From: Xanthobacteraceae bacterium
Lineage (GTDB): Bacteria > Pseudomonadota > Alphaproteobacteria > Rhizobiales > Xanthobacteraceae
DNA: 64,000 nt
Reading direction: 5' to 3'
Assembly: GCA_029239875.1 (NCBI GenBank)
Contig: JARBUD010000013.1
Span: 226,134-290,133, forward strand
In this document: in pieces, positions 42,919 through 54,394 of the stretch
Layout of the letters: the number at the start of each line of letters is the position of its first letter
How positions within the stretch are numbered: position 1 is the stretch's first letter
Program-made: the position numbers and the translations under genes
Notes under the pieces: generated by a model
What the model was told of the DNA's origin: nothing
Seen by the model: the letters and a program-made list of their open reading frames with translations, nothing else
Databases searched by the model: none

Positions 42919-44711
42919 ATTCCGGCCTGGACCTCGCCGCCATCGGCAACTCGACCATCGCCGCCCTGATCGACCGCAAAGGCCGCATCGCCTGGTGCTG
43001 CTGGCCGCGCATCGACGGCGACCCCGTCTTCTCCTCACTGCTCGGCGGGGAGGAGCCGGAGGCCGGCTTCTTCGACGTGCTGCTCGACGGCGAGGTCACG
43101 ACGACGCGCCGCTACCAGCGCAACACCGCCATCGTCGAGACCATCCTGGAGAACGACAAGGGCGCGAAGCTGCGCATCACCGACTTCGCGCCGCGCTTCA
43201 AGCTCTATGACCGCATCTACCGCCCGGCCATGCTGGTGCGGCGCATCGAGCCGCTCTCCGGCACCTGCCGCATCACTATCCGCCTGCGCCCCCACTTCAA
43301 CTGGGGCGAGCAGTGCCCGAGCCCGGTGCGCGGCTCTAACCACATGCGCTTCGCCGGCGAGAACTTCACCCTGCGCGCCACCACCGACCTGCCGATCGTC
43401 TATGTGACGGAGGAGCGCCCCTTCGTCATCGGCAAGACGGCGACCATCGTGCTCGGCCCGGACGAGCCTTTCGCCGCCGGCCTGTCGGAGACCGCGCGCG
43501 GCTTCGAGGAGAAGACGCGCGACTATTGGTGGGAATGGGTGCGCTACCTCTCCATTCCCTATGAGTGGCAGGATGCGGTCATCCGCGCCGCCATCTCGCT
43601 GAAGCTGTGCGCCTATGAGGAGACCGGCGGCATCGTCGCCGCGCTCACCACCTCCATCCCCGAGGCGCCGCACTCCATCCGCAACTGGGACTACCGGCAC
43701 TGCTGGCTGCGCGATTCCTACTTCACCGTGCGGGCGCTGAACCTGCTCGGGGCGACGCGCACCATGGAGGACTATATCCGCTACCTCACCACGGTGATCG
43801 CCTCCGAGCCGTCGGGCCGGCTGGCGCCGGTCTATTCGATCGTGCCGGGCGCGCCGCTGGAGGAGCGCTTCGCCACCGCCCTGCCCGGCTTCTGCGGCAT
43901 GGGGCCGGTGCGGGTCGGCAACCAGGCCGCCGAGCAGGTGCAGAACGACGGCTACGGCCATGTGGTGCTGGCGGCGGCGCAGATGTTCTTCGACGAACGC
44001 CTCCCCAACCGCGGCGACAAGGCGCTGTTCAACCTGCTGGAAAGCGTCGCGGCCAAGGCGGTGGACTTCGCCTTCGAGCCCGATGCGGGGCTGTGGGAGC
44101 TGCGCGGCAAGAAGCGGCTGCACACCTTCTCGGCGGTGATGAGCTGGGCCGCCTGCGACCGGCTCTCGCGCATCGCCCGCGTGCTGGAGATGCCCGAGCG
44201 GGCGCAGTTCTGGGGCGAGCGCGCCAACGGCATCCGCGCCCGCATCCTCTCCTTCGCCTGGAGCGACGAGCTGAACAGCTTCGTCGACGCCGAGGAGGAC
44301 GGGCAGCTCGACGCCAGCCTGCTGCTGCTGGCGGAGCTCGGCTTCGTGCGGCCGGACGATCCGCGCTACATTGCCACCGTCGACACGATCGGCCGCGAGC
44401 TGAAGCGCAACGGCTACATGATGCGCTACGCGGGCGAGGACGATTTCGGCCTGCCGGAGACGTCCTTCACCATCTGCTCGTTCTGGTACGCCGGGGCGCT
44501 CGACCTGATCGGCCGCCGCGACGAGGCGCGCGAGATGTTCACCAGCCTGCTCGCCCGGCGCAACGAGGCCGGGCTGCTGTCGGAGGACATCGACAACCAG
44601 ACCCTCGAACTGTGGGGCAACATCCCCCAGACCTATTCCATGGTCGGTCTCATCGACACGGCCATGCGCTTGTCCAAGACATGGGAGGAAGCGTTTTGGC
44701 GCGGCTCGTAA
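42915..44711 (+). CDS. GH15 glycoside hydrolase, trehalase/glucoamylase-like
   Basis: A 598-aa enzyme with the TreH-type N-terminal beta domain (IGNSTIAALIDRKGRIAWCC) and an alpha/alpha6 barrel. Key GH15 sites are RNWDYRHCWLRDSYF, PVRVGNQAAEQVQNDGYGHV, the general acid Glu in GLWELRGKKRLHTFS and the base region GLLSEDIDNQT. The GTG start overlaps the otsB stop (GTGA). Related GH15 enzymes are trehalases in some actinobacteria, so a trehalase acting in a futile or tuning cycle with OtsA/OtsB is possible; a glucoamylase role is the other option. Confidence 0.85.
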   Translation: MNSGLDLAAIGNSTIAALIDRKGRIAWCCWPRIDGDPVFSSLLGGEEPEAGFFDVLLDGEVTTTRRYQRNTAIVETILENDKGAKLRITDFAPRFKLYDRIYRPAMLVRRIEPLSGTCRITIRLRPHFNWGEQCPSPVRGSNHMRFAGENFTLRATTDLPIVYVTEERPFVIGKTATIVLGPDEPFAAGLSETARGFEEKTRDYWWEWVRYLSIPYEWQDAVIRAAISLKLCAYEETGGIVAALTTSIPEAPHSIRNWDYRHCWLRDSYFTVRALNLLGATRTMEDYIRYLTTVIASEPSGRLAPVYSIVPGAPLEERFATALPGFCGMGPVRVGNQAAEQVQNDGYGHVVLAAAQMFFDERLPNRGDKALFNLLESVAAKAVDFAFEPDAGLWELRGKKRLHTFSAVMSWAACDRLSRIARVLEMPERAQFWGERANGIRARILSFAWSDELNSFVDAEEDGQLDASLLLLAELGFVRPDDPRYIATVDTIGRELKRNGYMMRYAGEDDFGLPETSFTICSFWYAGALDLIGRRDEAREMFTSLLARRNEAGLLSEDIDNQTLELWGNIPQTYSMVGLIDTAMRLSKTWEEAFWRGS

Positions 44712-46114
44712 TCGTCTCCAACCGGGTGGCCTCTCCGAAGGAGCGGGCCGCCAAGGCAGGAGGCCTGGCGGTCGCGCTGCGCGAGGCACTTGGACAACGT
44801 GGCGGCCTGTGGTTCGGCTGGAGCGGCGAGACCCAGGCCGATCCGCCCCCGCCCAAGGTGTTCCGCTCCGGCCGCGTCACCTACGCGCTGCAGACGCTCG
44901 ATCCCGAAGACCAGCGCGCCCACTATGCCGGCTATGCCAACGGCGCATTGTGGCCGCTGTGCCATTACCGGCTCGGCGCCATTTCCTACCGGCGCGCCGA
45001 CTGGCTCGGCTACCGGCGGGTGAACGAGCATTTCGCCCGCTCGCTGATGCCGCTCTTGAAGCCCGACGATACCGTCTGGGTGCATGACTACCACTTCATC
45101 CCGCTGGCGGCGGAGCTGCGCAAGCTCGGCTTCGAGGGGCGGATCGGCTATTTCCACCACATACCCTGGCCGACGCCGGAAGTGTTCCTCACCCTGCCCT
45201 CGCACGCCGCGCTGGTGCAGGACCTGTCGCATTACGACCTCGTCGGGCTGCAGACCGAGCACGACGTGCGCGCACTGCTGACCTACATCTCCTCCGAGGC
45301 GCATGGCTGGATCGCTCCGGGCGGCGTGGTCGGCCTGCGCGAGCGGCGCTTCCGCATCCTCGCCTTCCCGATCGGCATCGACGCGCAGGCCTTCGTGAAC
45401 GACGCGAAGGCCTCGGTCGGCCGCGACGAGGAGCGCCGGCTGCACGAGAGCCTCGCCGGCCGCACGCTGGCGATAGGCGTCGACCGGCTCGACTATTCCA
45501 AGGGCCTGCCGAACAAGTTCGCCGCCTTCGGCGAGCTGCTCAGCGCCTATCCCGAGCACCGCTCCAAGGTGACGATGATGCAGGTGGCGCCGGTCTCCCG
45601 CGAGGAGGTCGCGGAATACCGCGCGCTGCGCCGCGAGCTGGAGGAGCTCGGCGGCAGCATCAACGGGGAATATGCCGAATTCGACTGGGTACCGCTGCGC
45701 TATCTCAACAGGGCGTTCCAGCGCGCGACGCTGGCGGCGATCTACCGCAACGCCCGGCTCGGGCTGGTGACGCCGCTGCGCGACGGGATGAACCTCGTCG
45801 CCAAGGAATATGTCGCCGCCCAGGATCCAGAGAATCCCGGCGTGCTCATCCTCTCTCGCTTCGCCGGCGCGGCCGACGAGCTCTCCGGCGCGCTGATCGT
45901 CAATCCCTATGACATCGAAGGCATGGCGGAGGTGTTCAATGTCGGCCTGCGCATGCCGCTCCACGAGCGCAAGGAACGCTGGCGCGCCAACATGGAAAAG
46001 GTCGAGACCAACACCATCCACGACTGGTGCGAGAATTTCATCGCCGAACTGGGGCGGCCGGTTGACCAATTCACCGCCGGACCCGAATCTGGCTGGACGC
46101 CGGTGCGGGGATAG
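44696..46114 (+). CDS. otsA: Trehalose-6-phosphate synthase (OtsA)
   Basis: A 472-aa GT20 enzyme that joins UDP-glucose and glucose-6-phosphate. The family motifs are LVIVSNRVASP at the start, WVHDYHFIPLAAELRKLG, IGYFHHIPWPTPEVF, the donor site VDRLDYSKGLP, and LRDGMNLVAKEYVAAQ. I chose the TTG at 44696 because GGAGG stands 7 nt upstream, inside the end of the GH15 gene; an ATG at 44681 is also in frame. The gene overlaps the GH15 reading frame by 16 bp, so translation is coupled. Confidence 0.94.
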   Translation: MARLVIVSNRVASPKERAAKAGGLAVALREALGQRGGLWFGWSGETQADPPPPKVFRSGRVTYALQTLDPEDQRAHYAGYANGALWPLCHYRLGAISYRRADWLGYRRVNEHFARSLMPLLKPDDTVWVHDYHFIPLAAELRKLGFEGRIGYFHHIPWPTPEVFLTLPSHAALVQDLSHYDLVGLQTEHDVRALLTYISSEAHGWIAPGGVVGLRERRFRILAFPIGIDAQAFVNDAKASVGRDEERRLHESLAGRTLAIGVDRLDYSKGLPNKFAAFGELLSAYPEHRSKVTMMQVAPVSREEVAEYRALRRELEELGGSINGEYAEFDWVPLRYLNRAFQRATLAAIYRNARLGLVTPLRDGMNLVAKEYVAAQDPENPGVLILSRFAGAADELSGALIVNPYDIEGMAEVFNVGLRMPLHERKERWRANMEKVETNTIHDWCENFIAELGRPVDQFTAGPESGWTPVRG

Positions 46115-46123
46115 GGAGGGCGT

Positions 46124-47011
46124 TCAGCGCCCCACGTCCGGCAGCCAGCGCACCGCCATGGCGAAGCTCTTCGATCCGCCGGGCGGGACAAGCGAGAGGC
46201 CCGGCTTCTGCGCGAACTCGGCCGGCGCGTTCTCCGGCGAGGCGTAGCCCGCCCACGGCTCGATGCAGAGGAAGGGCGCGCCCGGCTTCGACCAGATGCC
46301 GAGGTCCGGCATGCCGGGAAAGGCGATCTCCAGCCCCGGCTCGCCCGGCACGCCGAAGCGCACATGATGCGAGCGCTGGTTCAGGAAGACCATGGCGTCG
46401 CGCTCGAACAGCCCGTCGTCGGGCGCGAAGATCGCGTCCACCGCCGGGTTCGGCTCGGTGGCGGTCGAGAGCAGGCCGCCAGCGAGGCGGTGGATCGGAT
46501 CCGTCTCGGCCTTCTCGAAGATCAGCCGGTGGTCGGCGCGCGAGCCCTCATAGGGCAGCGGCCAGCGGAAGGCCGGATGGAAGCCGAAGCTCGCCGGCAG
46601 CGGCACCGCGCCGGGATTGGAAACCGTCGCCTCGATGGTCAGCGTCGCGTCGACCAGCGTGTAGGTGACCTTCAGCACGAACTCGAACGGGTACTGCTTG
46701 CGCGTCTCCTCGTCGGCATGCAGCGCGAAGCGGGCGGAGGAGCTGGTCGCCTCCTCGAGCGTGAAGATCCGCCGGCGGGCGAAGCCATGCTGGCTCATCG
46801 GATAGGCGACGCCCTCATGCACCAGCTGGTCGCCCGGCAGGCGGCCGACGATGGGAAAGAGCAGCGGCGCGCGGCCGGTCCAGTAGGCGGCATCCCCGTT
46901 CCAAATGAGGTCGCGCCCCTCCCTGTCGGTCAGGCGCTGCATCTCCGCGCCGAGCGGCGCGATCTCCAGCCCCAGATGATCCGATTTCAGCTTCACCAAC
47001 CCGTCGACCAT
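46124..47011 (-). CDS. Aldose 1-epimerase family protein
   Basis: A 295-aa protein of the galactose-mutarotase-like fold: LEIAPLGAEMQRLTDREGRD, LLFPIVGRLPGDQLVHEGVA, MSQHGFARRRIFTLEEA (His), PASFGFHPAFRWPL (second His), and FLCIEPWAGYASPENAP (catalytic Glu). It may interconvert anomers of hexoses or hexose phosphates. The ATG at 47011 has GGGGA 6 nt before it. It is convergent with otsA, 9 bp apart. Confidence 0.88.
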   Translation of the reverse strand: MVDGLVKLKSDHLGLEIAPLGAEMQRLTDREGRDLIWNGDAAYWTGRAPLLFPIVGRLPGDQLVHEGVAYPMSQHGFARRRIFTLEEATSSSARFALHADEETRKQYPFEFVLKVTYTLVDATLTIEATVSNPGAVPLPASFGFHPAFRWPLPYEGSRADHRLIFEKAETDPIHRLAGGLLSTATEPNPAVDAIFAPDDGLFERDAMVFLNQRSHHVRFGVPGEPGLEIAFPGMPDLGIWSKPGAPFLCIEPWAGYASPENAPAEFAQKPGLSLVPPGGSKSFAMAVRWLPDVGR

Positions 47012-47142
47012 ACCAATCCCCGTCTCGACAACGTTCCCGATCAAGGCTAACCGAATTCTCGCGGAATCGAGATGACGCAGCCGTAAGATTCCGTGCGTTT
47101 CAGCTCCCTGCCCCACATCCCCTGGCCGTCCGGTACCCAATC

Positions 47143-48471
47143 ATGGCCCAGACTCTCGGCCCCGTCGCGGCGCTCCTGCTGGGCGTGTTCTTCCTAGTGA
47201 CGGGAAGCGGCCTGCAGAACACGCTGCTGCCGCTGCGCGGTGCCTTCGAGGGCTTCAGCGCCATCAATCTCGGCATATTGGGGTCGAGCTACTATCTCGG
47301 CTTCGTCATCGGCTGCCTCGTCGTGCCGCACCTCGTGCGCCGCTCCGGCCATATCCGCGCCTTCGCCGCGCTGACCTCCGGCGTGGTGGCGACCATGCTG
47401 GTGCATCCGGTGTTCATCGAGCCCTTCGTGTGGTTCGCGCTGCGCGCCATCACCGGCTTCTGCTTCGCCGGGCTCTACCTCGTCATCGAGAGCTGGCTGA
47501 ACGACCGCGCCACCAACCAGACGCGCGGCTTCGTCATGAGCGCCTATGTCATGGTCGACTATGCGGCGCTGACCGCCGGCCAGATGATGATCACGCTCTA
47601 TCCGGTGCGCGGCTTCGAACTGTTCGCCTTCGCCGCCATCCTGTTCTCGCTCGCCACCCTGCCGGTGGCGATCAGCAATGCCGGCCAGCCGGCACCGATC
47701 GAGACCGCGCGGATCCGCCCGCTCAGGCTGTTCCGCGCGGCGCCGGTGGCGATGGTCGGCTGCTTCGTCATCGGCCTGACCAACGGCTCGCTGTGGAGCC
47801 TCGGGCCGATCTTCGGCATCGGCCGCGGTCTGACCGCCGACGGCGCCGCCACCTTCATGAGCGCCGTCGTGGTGGCGGGCGCGCTGGCGCAGTGGCCGAT
47901 CGGCTTCATCTCCGACCGCATGGACCGGCGGCGCATCCTCGGCGCGCTGATGGTGGGTGCGATGCTCGCCGGCCTCGCGCTGGGCGCGCTGCATTTCGGC
48001 CTCGGCGGCCTCGCCATACTCGGCGCGATCTATGGCGCGCTGTCGCTGCCGGCCTATTCGCTCGCCGCCGCCCATGCCTATGACCGCACGCCGGCCTCGG
48101 ACGCGGTGGAGACGGCGGCGGGGCTGCTGCTGCTCTACGGCATCGGCTCGGTGGTGGGGCCGGCGCTGGCCTCGTTCGGCATGCAGCATTACGGGCCGGG
48201 GGCGCTGTTCTTCTTCACCGCCGCCGCCTATGCGCTGCTGCTGCTGTTCGTTGTCTGGCGCATGACCGTGCGCGACACGGGCAAGGTCGTCGAACATCCC
48301 GTGGAGCCGATGGCCTCCGCGCCGACCGGCACCGTGCCGCGGCCGGAGCCGGAGCTGACGTCCAAGCCCAAGCGCCGCTTCTGGCGCCGCAGCGCACCGG
48401 CGGTGAAGCCGCAGCCCCGCCCGGCGCCACAGACACCGGCGAAGCCGGACGTGCCGCCGGACGCCACGTGA
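47143..48471 (+). CDS. MFS transporter
   Basis: A 442-aa membrane protein with 12 predicted helices. The chain begins GPVAALLLGVFFLVTGSGLQ and includes YYLGFVIGCLVVPHLVRRSG (MFS motif A-like loop) and QWPIGFISDRMDRRRILG, the matching loop of the second half. The C-terminal 60 residues are a charged Pro/Lys/Arg-rich cytosolic tail. The substrate is not evident. The type is close to the YcaD/YfkF group of putative exporters. Confidence 0.88.
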   Translation: MAQTLGPVAALLLGVFFLVTGSGLQNTLLPLRGAFEGFSAINLGILGSSYYLGFVIGCLVVPHLVRRSGHIRAFAALTSGVVATMLVHPVFIEPFVWFALRAITGFCFAGLYLVIESWLNDRATNQTRGFVMSAYVMVDYAALTAGQMMITLYPVRGFELFAFAAILFSLATLPVAISNAGQPAPIETARIRPLRLFRAAPVAMVGCFVIGLTNGSLWSLGPIFGIGRGLTADGAATFMSAVVVAGALAQWPIGFISDRMDRRRILGALMVGAMLAGLALGALHFGLGGLAILGAIYGALSLPAYSLAAAHAYDRTPASDAVETAAGLLLLYGIGSVVGPALASFGMQHYGPGALFFFTAAAYALLLLFVVWRMTVRDTGKVVEHPVEPMASAPTGTVPRPEPELTSKPKRRFWRRSAPAVKPQPRPAPQTPAKPDVPPDAT

Positions 48472-48488
48472 GAACGTAGCTCTTCCTT

Positions 48489-48510
48489 CCCTCTCCCCAA
48501 CGGGAGAGGG
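48489..48510. terminator. Stem-loop after the MFS gene
   Basis: CCCTCTCCC pairs with GGGAGAGGG around CAAC. There is no T-run after it; it may act as a weak terminator or mRNA end. Confidence 0.45.
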
Positions 48511-48621
48511 AGCTCGACCGCTTCGATAGAGCGCCATCCCCTCCATGGGGAACGAGCCAGCGGCATCATGGAACCGGCCGATGGGCCCCGCCGTTGACCC
48601 GGGCGCAGCGAGGGAGCCGCC

Positions 48622-48801
48622 ATGATCAAATTCGCCGTCATCTCTCTCATCGTCTCGATCATCGCCGGCGCGGTGGGCTTCACCAACGTCTCGGCGGTGG
48701 CGCGGCGCATCTCGCTGCTGCTGTTCGGGCTGTTCTTCCTCGGCTTCCTCCTGCTGATCGGCTTCGCCGTGCTGGTCGACCATGCAGTGACGACGCCGTA
48801 G
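48622..48801 (+). CDS. DUF1328 small membrane protein (YtjA-like)
   Basis: A 59-aa protein, MIKFAVISLIVSIIAGAVGF then FTNVSAVARRISLLLFGLFF, with two membrane helices. The pattern of a short hairpin with the A.. .A.RRIS linker is the DUF1328 hallmark. AGGGAG lies 5 nt before the ATG. The role is unknown; in other bacteria such peptides appear in stress-induced sets. It stands beside a superoxide dismutase, which fits a stress role. Confidence 0.85.
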   Translation: MIKFAVISLIVSIIAGAVGFTNVSAVARRISLLLFGLFFLGFLLLIGFAVLVDHAVTTP

Positions 48802-48805
48802 CGCC

Positions 48806-49483
48806 TCACGAGGCGAGTTGGTCGCCGACGAAGCCCCAGTTCACCCGCTCGTCGAGCAGCGCCTGGATGTGGGCCGTGCGGCGGTTCTCCCAGTCGAGAT
48901 AGTAGGCGTGCTCCCACACGTCGATGCCGAGCAGCGGACGCTTCTTCTCGGCGACGGGATTGCCGGCGTCCTTGAGGCCGAGCAGCGCGAGCTTGCCATC
49001 GTCCTCCACCAGCCAGACCCAGCCGGTGCCGAACACGCCGTCGCCGGTCTCGACCATCTTCTTCTTCAGCCCGTCCATGCCGCCGAAATCGCGCTCGGCC
49101 GCCTCGACCAGCGCGGCGGGCGGCTCGGCCGGGCCGCCGGCGAATTGCTGCCAGTAGAAATTGTGGTTCCACGCCTGCCCGGCATTGTTGAAGATCGCGG
49201 TGTCGCCCTGATCCTTCGCCCAGACGATGACCTCCTCGAGGTCGAGGTCGGCATAGGGCTTGCCGGCGGTCAGCGTGTTCAGCTTGTCGAAATAGCCCTT
49301 GTGGTGCTTGCCGTAGTGCAGGCCGACCGTGCGCGCGGAGATGGTCGGCGCCAGCGCGCCCTGATCATAGGGCAGCGGGGGCTGCTGGAACGGCGCGGCC
49401 GCGCGGGCGATGTTCGGACGGGCAAGGGTCGAGGCGGCGAGCGCCGCGCCGGAGGCGGCGAGAAGGGTGCGGCGGTTCAGCAT
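48806..49483 (-). CDS. sod: Exported Fe/Mn superoxide dismutase with Tat signal
   Basis: A 225-aa enzyme that converts superoxide to oxygen and hydrogen peroxide. The N-terminus MLNRRTLLAASGAALAASTL is a twin-arginine signal with cleavage near ARAA, so the enzyme is likely periplasmic and folded with its metal before export. Metal ligands lie in LHYGKHHKGY (His56), QAWNHNFYWQQ and DVWEHAYYLDWENR. AAGGAG stands 6 nt before the ATG at 49483; longer starts have no signal. Fe versus Mn cannot be told with certainty. Confidence 0.92.
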   Translation of the reverse strand: MLNRRTLLAASGAALAASTLARPNIARAAAPFQQPPLPYDQGALAPTISARTVGLHYGKHHKGYFDKLNTLTAGKPYADLDLEEVIVWAKDQGDTAIFNNAGQAWNHNFYWQQFAGGPAEPPAALVEAAERDFGGMDGLKKKMVETGDGVFGTGWVWLVEDDGKLALLGLKDAGNPVAEKKRPLLGIDVWEHAYYLDWENRRTAHIQALLDERVNWGFVGDQLAS

Positions 49484-49650
49484 CGAAGGCTCCTTCGGAG
49501 AATGGGCCAGCCCCCGACGGCGAACGCGGGCCGCCGGAAATCGTTCCGGCCGGCAAAAGCCGCTCACGCCGCATTGACTTACCGCAAAGCAGGCCGCGCG
49601 CCAGGGACTAGGCTCCTCCCATCCAGCTTGCCTCATCGGAGGAGGATGCC

Positions 49651-49782
49651 ATGCCTACCGACACGCTCGTCTTCGTCGCCTTCATCCTGATCGCCTTCGG
49701 CGGCTTCGCCGGCGCGCTCGCCTATGTCGAGATGTCGACCCGCGCGACGCGCAGGAAGAACCACCCGATCCCGGGGGAGTGA
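49651..49782 (+). CDS. Tiny single-span membrane protein (43 aa)
   Basis: MPTDTLVFVAFILIAFGGFA starts a peptide with one hydrophobic helix to about residue 26, then a positively charged tail (STRATRRKNHPIPGE). GGAGGAGG is 5-8 nt before the ATG. It is followed by a strong bidirectional terminator. I do not know the family. The ribosome site and charge pattern support a real gene. Confidence 0.6.
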   Translation: MPTDTLVFVAFILIAFGGFAGALAYVEMSTRATRRKNHPIPGE

Positions 49783-49803
49783 GGCTACCGACGACGGACA
49801 TGA

Positions 49804-49832
49804 AAAAAGGCCGCGCGATGCGCGGCCTTTTT
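49804..49832. terminator. Bidirectional intrinsic terminator
   Basis: AAAAAGGCCGCGC pairs with GCGCGGCCTTTTT around GAT. The A-run and T-run let it work for the small gene on the plus strand and for rpoD on the minus strand, which ends 26 bp away. Confidence 0.9.
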
Positions 49833-49858
49833 GTTTGGTCCGGAGCGGTGCCCGCGCC

Positions 49859-51859
<2,001 letters not shown>

Positions 51860-52029
51860 GCGTGTGCTCCTCAAGCGCGGGCGGCCCGCCCGCCCCGCGT
51901 GCGACGACGCCTGCAGGCGCCGTCCTTCGATCGTTCCAACCGCACTCACGGCCGGCTGCCGAGAGACGCAAACAGGGCCACACGCGCCACGCACGAAGAA
52001 CGCGCGCGGGCGGGCAACCCGAGGGACCT

Positions 52030-53955
52030 TTACATCGACCGCGCCGGGCGACCCGACGCAGCGCCGAACCCCTCTACCAAAGCTTCGGTTCCGTCAAGTG
52101 CTGCGAGCTGTCTTTGTACGTCGAGAAAACGCGCCCAGTTCATGTCCGTGGGCTCCTCGGCGAGGCGTTTCTCGGCTTCTTTCAGTTCCTTAGATAGGGC
52201 ATGGCCGCGCCGGTGCAAGACCAGTCGCTGGTGCCACCATAGTTCCACGTCCGAGCGCGCGGCGTCGGCGAAGGCGGGCCAGTCATGGCGCGCGATTGCG
52301 GCGCGCGCGAGGCGCGCGACCAGCGGCGCATGCCCCTGCGATTCGAGCCGGGCGGCGAGGCGTTCATGATCCGCGTCGTCGCCGTCCATATGGGCGTCGA
52401 GCAGCGCGCGGCGCAATTCGGCCGCCTCCTTGTTCTGGAACGGCAGGTCGGCGAGCTCCTCGGCGCACTGGTCGAGCAGCCAGGGATGGTTGATCGCCGC
52501 GAACAGCAGCAGCGCCTCGTTGCGCGGGATCTCGGCGGCGGCGCCGCGCACCAGCGCCGAGCGCCGCATCCCCTCCCCCGCCGCGCCCGAGACCGGGCGC
52601 CGGTCATTGGGACGACGACCGCCGCGGCCCTGGAAGCGGCCCTGATAATCACCGCCGCGGCGCGAACCATCGCCCTGCACGACGACCGGCGCGAACAGCC
52701 GGCGGAAGCGATCCATCAGCTCGCTGCGATAGTGCTTGCGCACCGTCTCGTCGGCGATGACGCGGATGACCTCGCTTATGCGCGCCTCCAGTGCCGCGCG
52801 ACGCTCGGGCGTGTCGACGCTGGCGCTCTCCAACTCGCGCGCCCACAGCACGTCGGCCAGCGGGCGGGCCTGCGTGAGCACGGCGTCTATCGCCTCGCGG
52901 CCCCCGGCGCGCACGAGGTCGTCGGGGTCCTGCCCGTCAGGCAGCATGCCGAAGGACAGGCTCACGCCGGGCTTGAGATGCGGCAAGGCGAGGTCCATGG
53001 CGCGGTAGGCGGCGCGGCGCCCGGCCTTGTCGCCGTCGAACAGCAGCACCGGCTCGGCCGCCATCTTCCAGAGCAGCGCGAGCTGCTCCTCGGTCAGCGC
53101 CGTGCCGAGCGGGGCGACCGCGCCGGCAAAGCCCGCCTCGACGAGGGCGATGACGTCGACATAACCCTCGACGGCGATGACCGGCGCGCCGTTATGGGCG
53201 GCGGCGCGGGCGGAAAAGCCGTTATAGAGCAGCGAGCCCTTGTGGAAGAGCGAGGTCTCCGGCGAGTTGAGGTATTTCGCCGGGACGTCCTTCTCCAGCG
53301 CCCGCCCGCCAAAGGCGACGACGCGCCCGCGCAGGTCGGTGATGGGGAACATCACGCGGTCGCGGAAGCGGTCATAGGGGATCGCCACGTCCTCGGCGGT
53401 GATCAAGAGCCCCGCTTCGATCATGTCCTCGACCGGAATGCCCTTGCCGCCCAGCGCCTCCTTCAGCGCGAAGCGGTCGGGCAGCGAATAGCCGAGGCGG
53501 AAGCGCGCCTGCGTCGACGGGCCGAGGCCGCGGTCGGCGAGATAGCCGCGCCCCTTGGCGCCGGACCGGCTCTGCAGCGCCGCCTCATAGTACTTGGCGG
53601 CGAGCTCCATCACCTCGTGCAGCGTCTTGCGCCGGCTCTCGCGCTGCTCCTCCTCGCGCGACTGCACCGGCATGGGCAGGCCGGCCATGGAGGCGAGCCG
53701 CTCCACCGCCTCCGGGAACGGCAGGCCCTCGACCTCCATCAGGAAGTCGAACTGGTCGCCATGCTTGCCGGAGGAGAAGCAGTGGTAGAAGCCCTTCTGG
53801 TCGTTGACGTAGAAGGACGGCGTCTTCTCCGGGTTGAAGGGCGAGAGGCCGCGCCATTCGCGGCCCTGCTTCTTCAACTGCACGCGCTTTCCCACCACCT
53901 CCGACACCGGGAGGCGGGCGCGAATCTCGTCGAGGAACGAGGGTGGGAAGCGCAT
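52030..53955 (-). CDS. dnaG: DNA primase (DnaG) with degenerate zinc motif
   Basis: A 641-aa primase that makes RNA primers at the replication fork. The TOPRIM domain ([13 protein letters not shown], then [15 protein letters not shown]) and the N-terminal CHC2-like domain are clear. In E. coli the zinc ligands are C40, H43, C61 and C64; here the aligned residues are Ser38, Asn41, Cys59 and Ser62 ([23 protein letters not shown]), so only one ligand is left. The same [10 protein letters not shown] occurs in alphaproteobacterial primases I remember, so this is probably lineage-specific, not damage. The C-terminus would bind DnaB helicase. Confidence 0.95.
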   Translation of the reverse strand: MRFPPSFLDEIRARLPVSEVVGKRVQLKKQGREWRGLSPFNPEKTPSFYVNDQKGFYHCFSSGKHGDQFDFLMEVEGLPFPEAVERLASMAGLPMPVQSREEEQRESRRKTLHEVMELAAKYYEAALQSRSGAKGRGYLADRGLGPSTQARFRLGYSLPDRFALKEALGGKGIPVEDMIEAGLLITAEDVAIPYDRFRDRVMFPITDLRGRVVAFGGRALEKDVPAKYLNSPETSLFHKGSLLYNGFSARAAAHNGAPVIAVEGYVDVIALVEAGFAGAVAPLGTALTEEQLALLWKMAAEPVLLFDGDKAGRRAAYRAMDLALPHLKPGVSLSFGMLPDGQDPDDLVRAGGREAIDAVLTQARPLADVLWARELESASVDTPERRAALEARISEVIRVIADETVRKHYRSELMDRFRRLFAPVVVQGDGSRRGGDYQGRFQGRGGRRPNDRRPVSGAAGEGMRRSALVRGAAAEIPRNEALLLFAAINHPWLLDQCAEELADLPFQNKEAAELRRALLDAHMDGDDADHERLAARLESQGHAPLVARLARAAIARHDWPAFADAARSDVELWWHQRLVLHRRGHALSKELKEAEKRLAEEPTDMNWARFLDVQRQLAALDGTEALVEGFGAASGRPARSM

Positions 53956-54091
53956 GGCGGGATGGGACTCACGGAAAAGGCCGAACGGCCATCATAGCAG
54001 ACCGGCGGCGCGCCGCCGTGCAGCGCGGGACGGGATGGCGGGATTTCCGCCCTGAACAGGCGATCATCCCCGCTGTCCCCAGCCGCCGGGC

Positions 54092-54394
54092 TCACCCCAT
54101 ATAGGTGCGCCAGAGCGCGGCGGCGAGAATGCCGAGCGCGATCGCCGGCAGGGCCTTTCGCAGCAGTAGCATGCCGGCGATCGCCACCGCGACGGCGACA
54201 TAGGCCGCCCCGCCGCCGCGCACCGTCGCCGGCACGACGATCGCCACCAGCACCGATCCCGCCAGATAGCGCAGGAACGCCTCCAGGCGGGCGGACATCG
54301 GCACGAAGCCGACGAGAAAGATGCCGCCGGCGCGCGTCCCATAGGTGACGAGCGTCATGGCGAAGACGATGAGCAGCGCGTCGACGGTGCTCAT
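54092..54394 (-). CDS. azlD: AzlD family protein (branched-chain amino acid export partner)
   Basis: A 100-aa membrane protein with four helices, beginning MSTVDALLIVFAMTLVTYGT and RAGGIFLVGFVPMSARLEAF. AzlD works with AzlC as an amino acid exporter. Its ATG overlaps the azlC stop by 4 bp (ATGA). It ends 136 bp before the start of dnaG on the same strand, in the neighbourhood of the macromolecular-synthesis genes. Confidence 0.85.
   Translation of the reverse strand: MSTVDALLIVFAMTLVTYGTRAGGIFLVGFVPMSARLEAFLRYLAGSVLVAIVVPATVRGGGAAYVAVAVAIAGMLLLRKALPAIALGILAAALWRTYMG

Noticed and set aside
44093..44680. Long N-terminal extension of the otsA frame through the GH15 gene
   Set aside because: The residues are shadow of the GH15 gene; the ribosome site fits TTG 44696.
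52030..53955. dnaG as a pseudogene because of lost zinc ligands
   Set aside because: The reading frame is full length, the TOPRIM motifs are intact and the same altered motif is remembered from other alphaproteobacteria.
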